7,764 nucleotides of DNA from Anaerolineae bacterium (GTDB lineage Bacteria; Chloroflexota; Anaerolineae; Aggregatilineales; Phototrophicaceae): positions 1 through 7,764 of the forward strand of contig JANQRM010000409.1 of assembly GCA_028284565.1 (NCBI GenBank), in the 5' to 3' direction. The notes beneath the pieces are model-generated. The model worked only from the letters and a program-made list of their open reading frames with translations, was not told the DNA's origin and ran no database searches. How positions within the stretch are numbered: position 1 is the stretch's first letter; every line of letters begins with the position of its first letter. The translations under genes and the position numbers were made by a program. Below, piece after piece: positions 5,357 to 7,764 of this stretch.

Positions 5357-7562
5357 CAAAATATCATCTAAAGACAAAGCCAGCGAATTTCGACCTATAG
5401 CACCTGATAAACTCAATGATCTCAAACGGGTCATAAAGTCGTTTGAAAATGACCCAACCCCGATTCAATGGTGGTTGAGTTATGCAAATCTTATTCAGGA
5501 TGGCAAAGCTATTCGTCAAAGACCTCAACAGTTTATCGGGCGCGACGCTATCCTTGCAAAAGCAATTGTGGCATTAGAAAAGGGTGAAACCGTTTGTTTG
5601 TACGGTAGCTCAGGCATGGGTAAAACAGCTATTGTCAAAGAACTCCAAATGCAGTGGCTGATGCGTCAACGTGGAAGCATTCTTGATATGTACGCTGGGC
5701 AAGATGCTCCTGATGGTTTGTTTCATAGTTTGGCTCGGCGGGGCAAGATGAGTGAAAAGATGATGCTGGCTGAGACAGATAAGGATAAGCAGAATCTCGC
5801 TCGGACTATTGTAGATATGATTAAGCCCTCATTGATTGTGATTGATGGTGTGAATGATGTGGCTCAAGTCTCAACCTTTATTGAAGTGATTGACTCTATT
5901 CCTGTTTTGCTTGTTTCTCGTGTAGAAATCCCAAATACAACGCTCATCCATGTTGACAAATTTTCTGAGCAAGAAGCTCTCGCACTATTGCAGTTGTTTG
6001 CTCCATATGAGGTCAACCAGCATAGTTTGTTTGCGAACCAGCTGTGCGAGTTATTGGATTATTTACCGCTTGCGATTCATATCGTGGGGCATCTCTTAAG
6101 TTATGAACCAGCCAAATGGACAATTCCCAAATTGCTACTTCATATGGCAGAAAAACGTGAAGTTCTGAACATCAACATCACCGCAAAAGGTCAGTTGGCA
6201 CTCCTCATTCAGACGTGTTTAGACGTCTGTAATGATATGAATGCTACCCGCCTCTTCAAAATTGCTGGCAATTTCTTTGATGGCACGATTAACTCTAAGA
6301 TGTTAGCCCTCTATGACTTTCAAGTACCTGTAATCCCCGATTCCCAAATTCAATGGGTGCGGGAGAACAATCCAGAATTCATCACCCCACACATGTCAGA
6401 TGATAGCGTTCGAAACCTCATTATACGTCAACAAGTACTGAAAACGCCGTTGAATACATCGGCATATGATCGCTGGTTGAAAACTTTCCATCAGTTGGGA
6501 TTATACCGATATGATCCAGAACAGACAGAAATTATTGAAGGTCAGCGTTATAAGACACTGGCTGAATACTACTATATTCCAATTCTTGTTTATCAATATG
6601 CACAAGCCCTGAAAGATACACATATTGAAGAACGCATATTGTCGGCATGTTTACATTTTGTCCAACGCTATAGTGATCCACAAAATTGGCGGGAGTGTCA
6701 GGTCAATTTAAGCACCAACCGGAATAACATTATTTATGCTGGAGAGGAAGTCTATCGTAAAGGTCGTCATGCCGATTTTTTTGATTTCCACGAAAGACTT
6801 CTTATAGACATGCGTTTTATACAGTCGTTGGGACAATTTGCGGTATGGTTAAAATGGGAAACATATTTGGTTGAAATCGGGCGCAGTGAGAAAAATCAAC
6901 GACTTGAAAATCGTGGTTTAGGCAATTTAGGAACGATATATCTGAATATCAAGAGCTATTCGACAGCACGGCAATATATGAAAGAAGCTATCAGAATCGC
7001 GGAAGAATTGGAAGATTATTTGTTACAGACAGGGCTTCTTCGACAAGTAGGTTACACTCACTTTGAAGAAAGTAATTATGATGATGCACTCTACTTTTAT
7101 GAAAAGTCTCTTGGGTTGGCTCAACAGAATCAACTCGTATTTGACGAATATTTAGGATTACAAGCACTTGGTGAATACTATTTGAAGCAGGATAAGCTAG
7201 AAAAGGCAAAGACATATTTTGAACAATCCCTGCCTATCGCAAAACCTTTTAACAATGTTGCTGACATCTACTCGATCCTAAATAATTTAGGATGGATAAA
7301 TTATCTTCTCAAGGATTACGATATGGCTTTGCAATATTTAGAAGAGTCGATGTCCTATTCGCAAAAAGTGGGTAGCAAATATGGATTAGCGATGTGTCTC
7401 TATTATCTGGGTCGCGCGTATCTTGCCTTAGAAGACTATGAACTCGCCCACGCGCATTTAGAAGATGCTAAACATTGGCGAGACCGATTGAAATTGGTAG
7501 ACCAGTTGACTGATATTGAGGACCATTTAGCGATATGCAAAGAGCAACTTCACAATGGCTGA
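5337..7562 (+). CDS. STAND (NB-ARC-type) NTPase with C-terminal TPR repeats
   Basis: A 741-residue signalling ATPase. After an N-terminal stretch without a recognised domain (1-63), the NB-ARC-like core begins with 'QFIGRDAIL' at 65-73. The Walker A is GSSGMGKT at 90-97, Walker B 'SLIVIDGVND' at 165-174 (Asp170), a sensor-like 'PVLLVSR' at 189-195 (Arg195), and the GLPLA-type motif 'LLDYLPLA' at 239-246. Residues 300-450 are probably a winged-helix and linker region. From about 522 the chain forms roughly five TPR units (about 527-560, 562-599, 603-637, 643-679, 682-716), with the usual Leu-Gly-Tyr and Ala patterns. Such proteins oligomerise when the repeats bind a ligand; many bacterial relatives are immune receptors or regulators. 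No nuclease, TIR or protease effector is visible, so the output is unknown. The start is TTG; a longer N-terminus may be hidden by an A-run frameshift. Confidence 0.87.
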   Translation: MYKKIRDKISSKDKASEFRPIAPDKLNDLKRVIKSFENDPTPIQWWLSYANLIQDGKAIRQRPQQFIGRDAILAKAIVALEKGETVCLYGSSGMGKTAIVKELQMQWLMRQRGSILDMYAGQDAPDGLFHSLARRGKMSEKMMLAETDKDKQNLARTIVDMIKPSLIVIDGVNDVAQVSTFIEVIDSIPVLLVSRVEIPNTTLIHVDKFSEQEALALLQLFAPYEVNQHSLFANQLCELLDYLPLAIHIVGHLLSYEPAKWTIPKLLLHMAEKREVLNINITAKGQLALLIQTCLDVCNDMNATRLFKIAGNFFDGTINSKMLALYDFQVPVIPDSQIQWVRENNPEFITPHMSDDSVRNLIIRQQVLKTPLNTSAYDRWLKTFHQLGLYRYDPEQTEIIEGQRYKTLAEYYYIPILVYQYAQALKDTHIEERILSACLHFVQRYSDPQNWRECQVNLSTNRNNIIYAGEEVYRKGRHADFFDFHERLLIDMRFIQSLGQFAVWLKWETYLVEIGRSEKNQRLENRGLGNLGTIYLNIKSYSTARQYMKEAIRIAEELEDYLLQTGLLRQVGYTHFEESNYDDALYFYEKSLGLAQQNQLVFDEYLGLQALGEYYLKQDKLEKAKTYFEQSLPIAKPFNNVADIYSILNNLGWINYLLKDYDMALQYLEESMSYSQKVGSKYGLAMCLYYLGRAYLALEDYELAHAHLEDAKHWRDRLKLVDQLTDIEDHLAICKEQLHNG
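5343..5349 (+). other. A7 homopolymer at the frame junction
   Basis: Seven consecutive A's sit where the 42-codon ORF and the STAND frame overlap. One fewer A joins them. Such runs are prone to assembly error, replication slippage and transcriptional slippage; the sequence alone cannot tell which applies. Confidence 0.6.
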
Positions 7563-7596
7563 TGATTCAATAACGTGAACGAAACTTTGCCTTGAC

Positions 7597-7764
7597 CTAC
7601 TGTGCGAGTGCGCCGATGGTTTGGCAGGCGGGGCAAGAGCCGTCGGGTCGGATGATGGCATAGCCCGCTTGGGGGTCGCCCTCGTAATTGTCAAAGTCGA
7701 TATTCCAGACGATGAGTAGTATCACATCTTTGCGCGTGTAATTTGAGGCAATTTGAATGGCTTG
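7597..7764 (-). CDS. Secreted glycosidase-like protein, C-terminal end only
   Basis: On the complement, an open frame runs from the window edge to a TAG at 7597-7599, encoding 55 residues. It reads 'ILLIVWNIDFDNYEGDPQAG' followed by 'YAIIRPDGSCPAC' and a short 'GALAQ' end. The pattern of a hydrophobic strand with Trp-Asn, then 'DPxAGYxIIRPDGS' and a final helix, resembles the C-terminal barrel strand of Chloroflexota proteins annotated as glycosyl hydrolase-like or LysM-linked. I recognise it only loosely. The G+C is clearly higher than in the STAND gene. It converges on the STAND gene with a 34-base gap (7563-7596) in which I see no terminator hairpin. Confidence 0.6.
   Translation of the reverse strand, partial: QAIQIASNYTRKDVILLIVWNIDFDNYEGDPQAGYAIIRPDGSCPACQTIGALAQ

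Noticed and set aside
7563..7596. Terminator between the STAND gene and the right-edge gene
   Set aside because: No stem-loop followed by a T-run on either strand is visible in these 34 bases.

Overview
The window most resembles a chromosomal segment from a Chloroflexota bacterium (Anaerolineae or Phototrophicus-like). I infer this from the gene mix: a DUF1684 protein, a lipoprotein-type cytochrome P460, an AidB-like acyl-CoA dehydrogenase, a large NB-ARC/TPR protein, and a glycosidase-like tail. No single marker proves it. There are six complete genes, two genes cut by the window edges, one decayed gene tail and one possible broken N-terminus. I see no tRNA, rRNA, CRISPR array or insertion sequence.

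Left part (1-2040). The 3' end of a DUF1684 gene runs rightward and overlaps by 6 bases the end of a leftward two-gene operon. That operon has a 359-residue AAA/ABC-type ATPase followed, with a one-base stop/start overlap, by a 225-residue DUF3226-type protein with TOPRIM-like acidic motifs. An ATPase plus a separate TOPRIM subunit is the layout of split OLD/PARIS-type anti-phage systems, so this pair is the best candidate for an immune system here. A clear -10 box and Shine-Dalgarno site precede it.

Middle part (2101-5136). Three further leftward genes encode a lipoprotein with a CXXCH haem site (cytochrome P460 family), an acyl-CoA dehydrogenase close to AidB, and a GNAT acetyltransferase. 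Just past the GNAT gene lies a 72-base stretch about 71% identical to the last 72 bases of the dehydrogenase gene. In the same frame it encodes a second, diverged dehydrogenase C-terminus. The GNAT gene therefore sits between two copies of the same gene end, and the putative promoter of the ATPase operon begins where the orphan copy ends.

Right part (5137-7764). A 200-base divergent spacer leads into a rightward STAND (NB-ARC-type) NTPase with about five C-terminal TPR repeats, another immune-receptor-like architecture. As written it starts at TTG. A 42-codon ORF directly upstream would join it in frame if a run of seven A's had six, which points to a frameshift, an assembly error or slippage control. 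The window ends in the C-terminus of a leftward gene that looks like a secreted glycosidase-type protein.

Hand counts of a few 60-base lines put the ATPase operon at about 30-42% G+C and one STAND line at 48%. Lines from the dehydrogenase and the window ends were about 52-70%. This fits the idea that the two immune-like modules are acquired cargo among resident metabolic genes.
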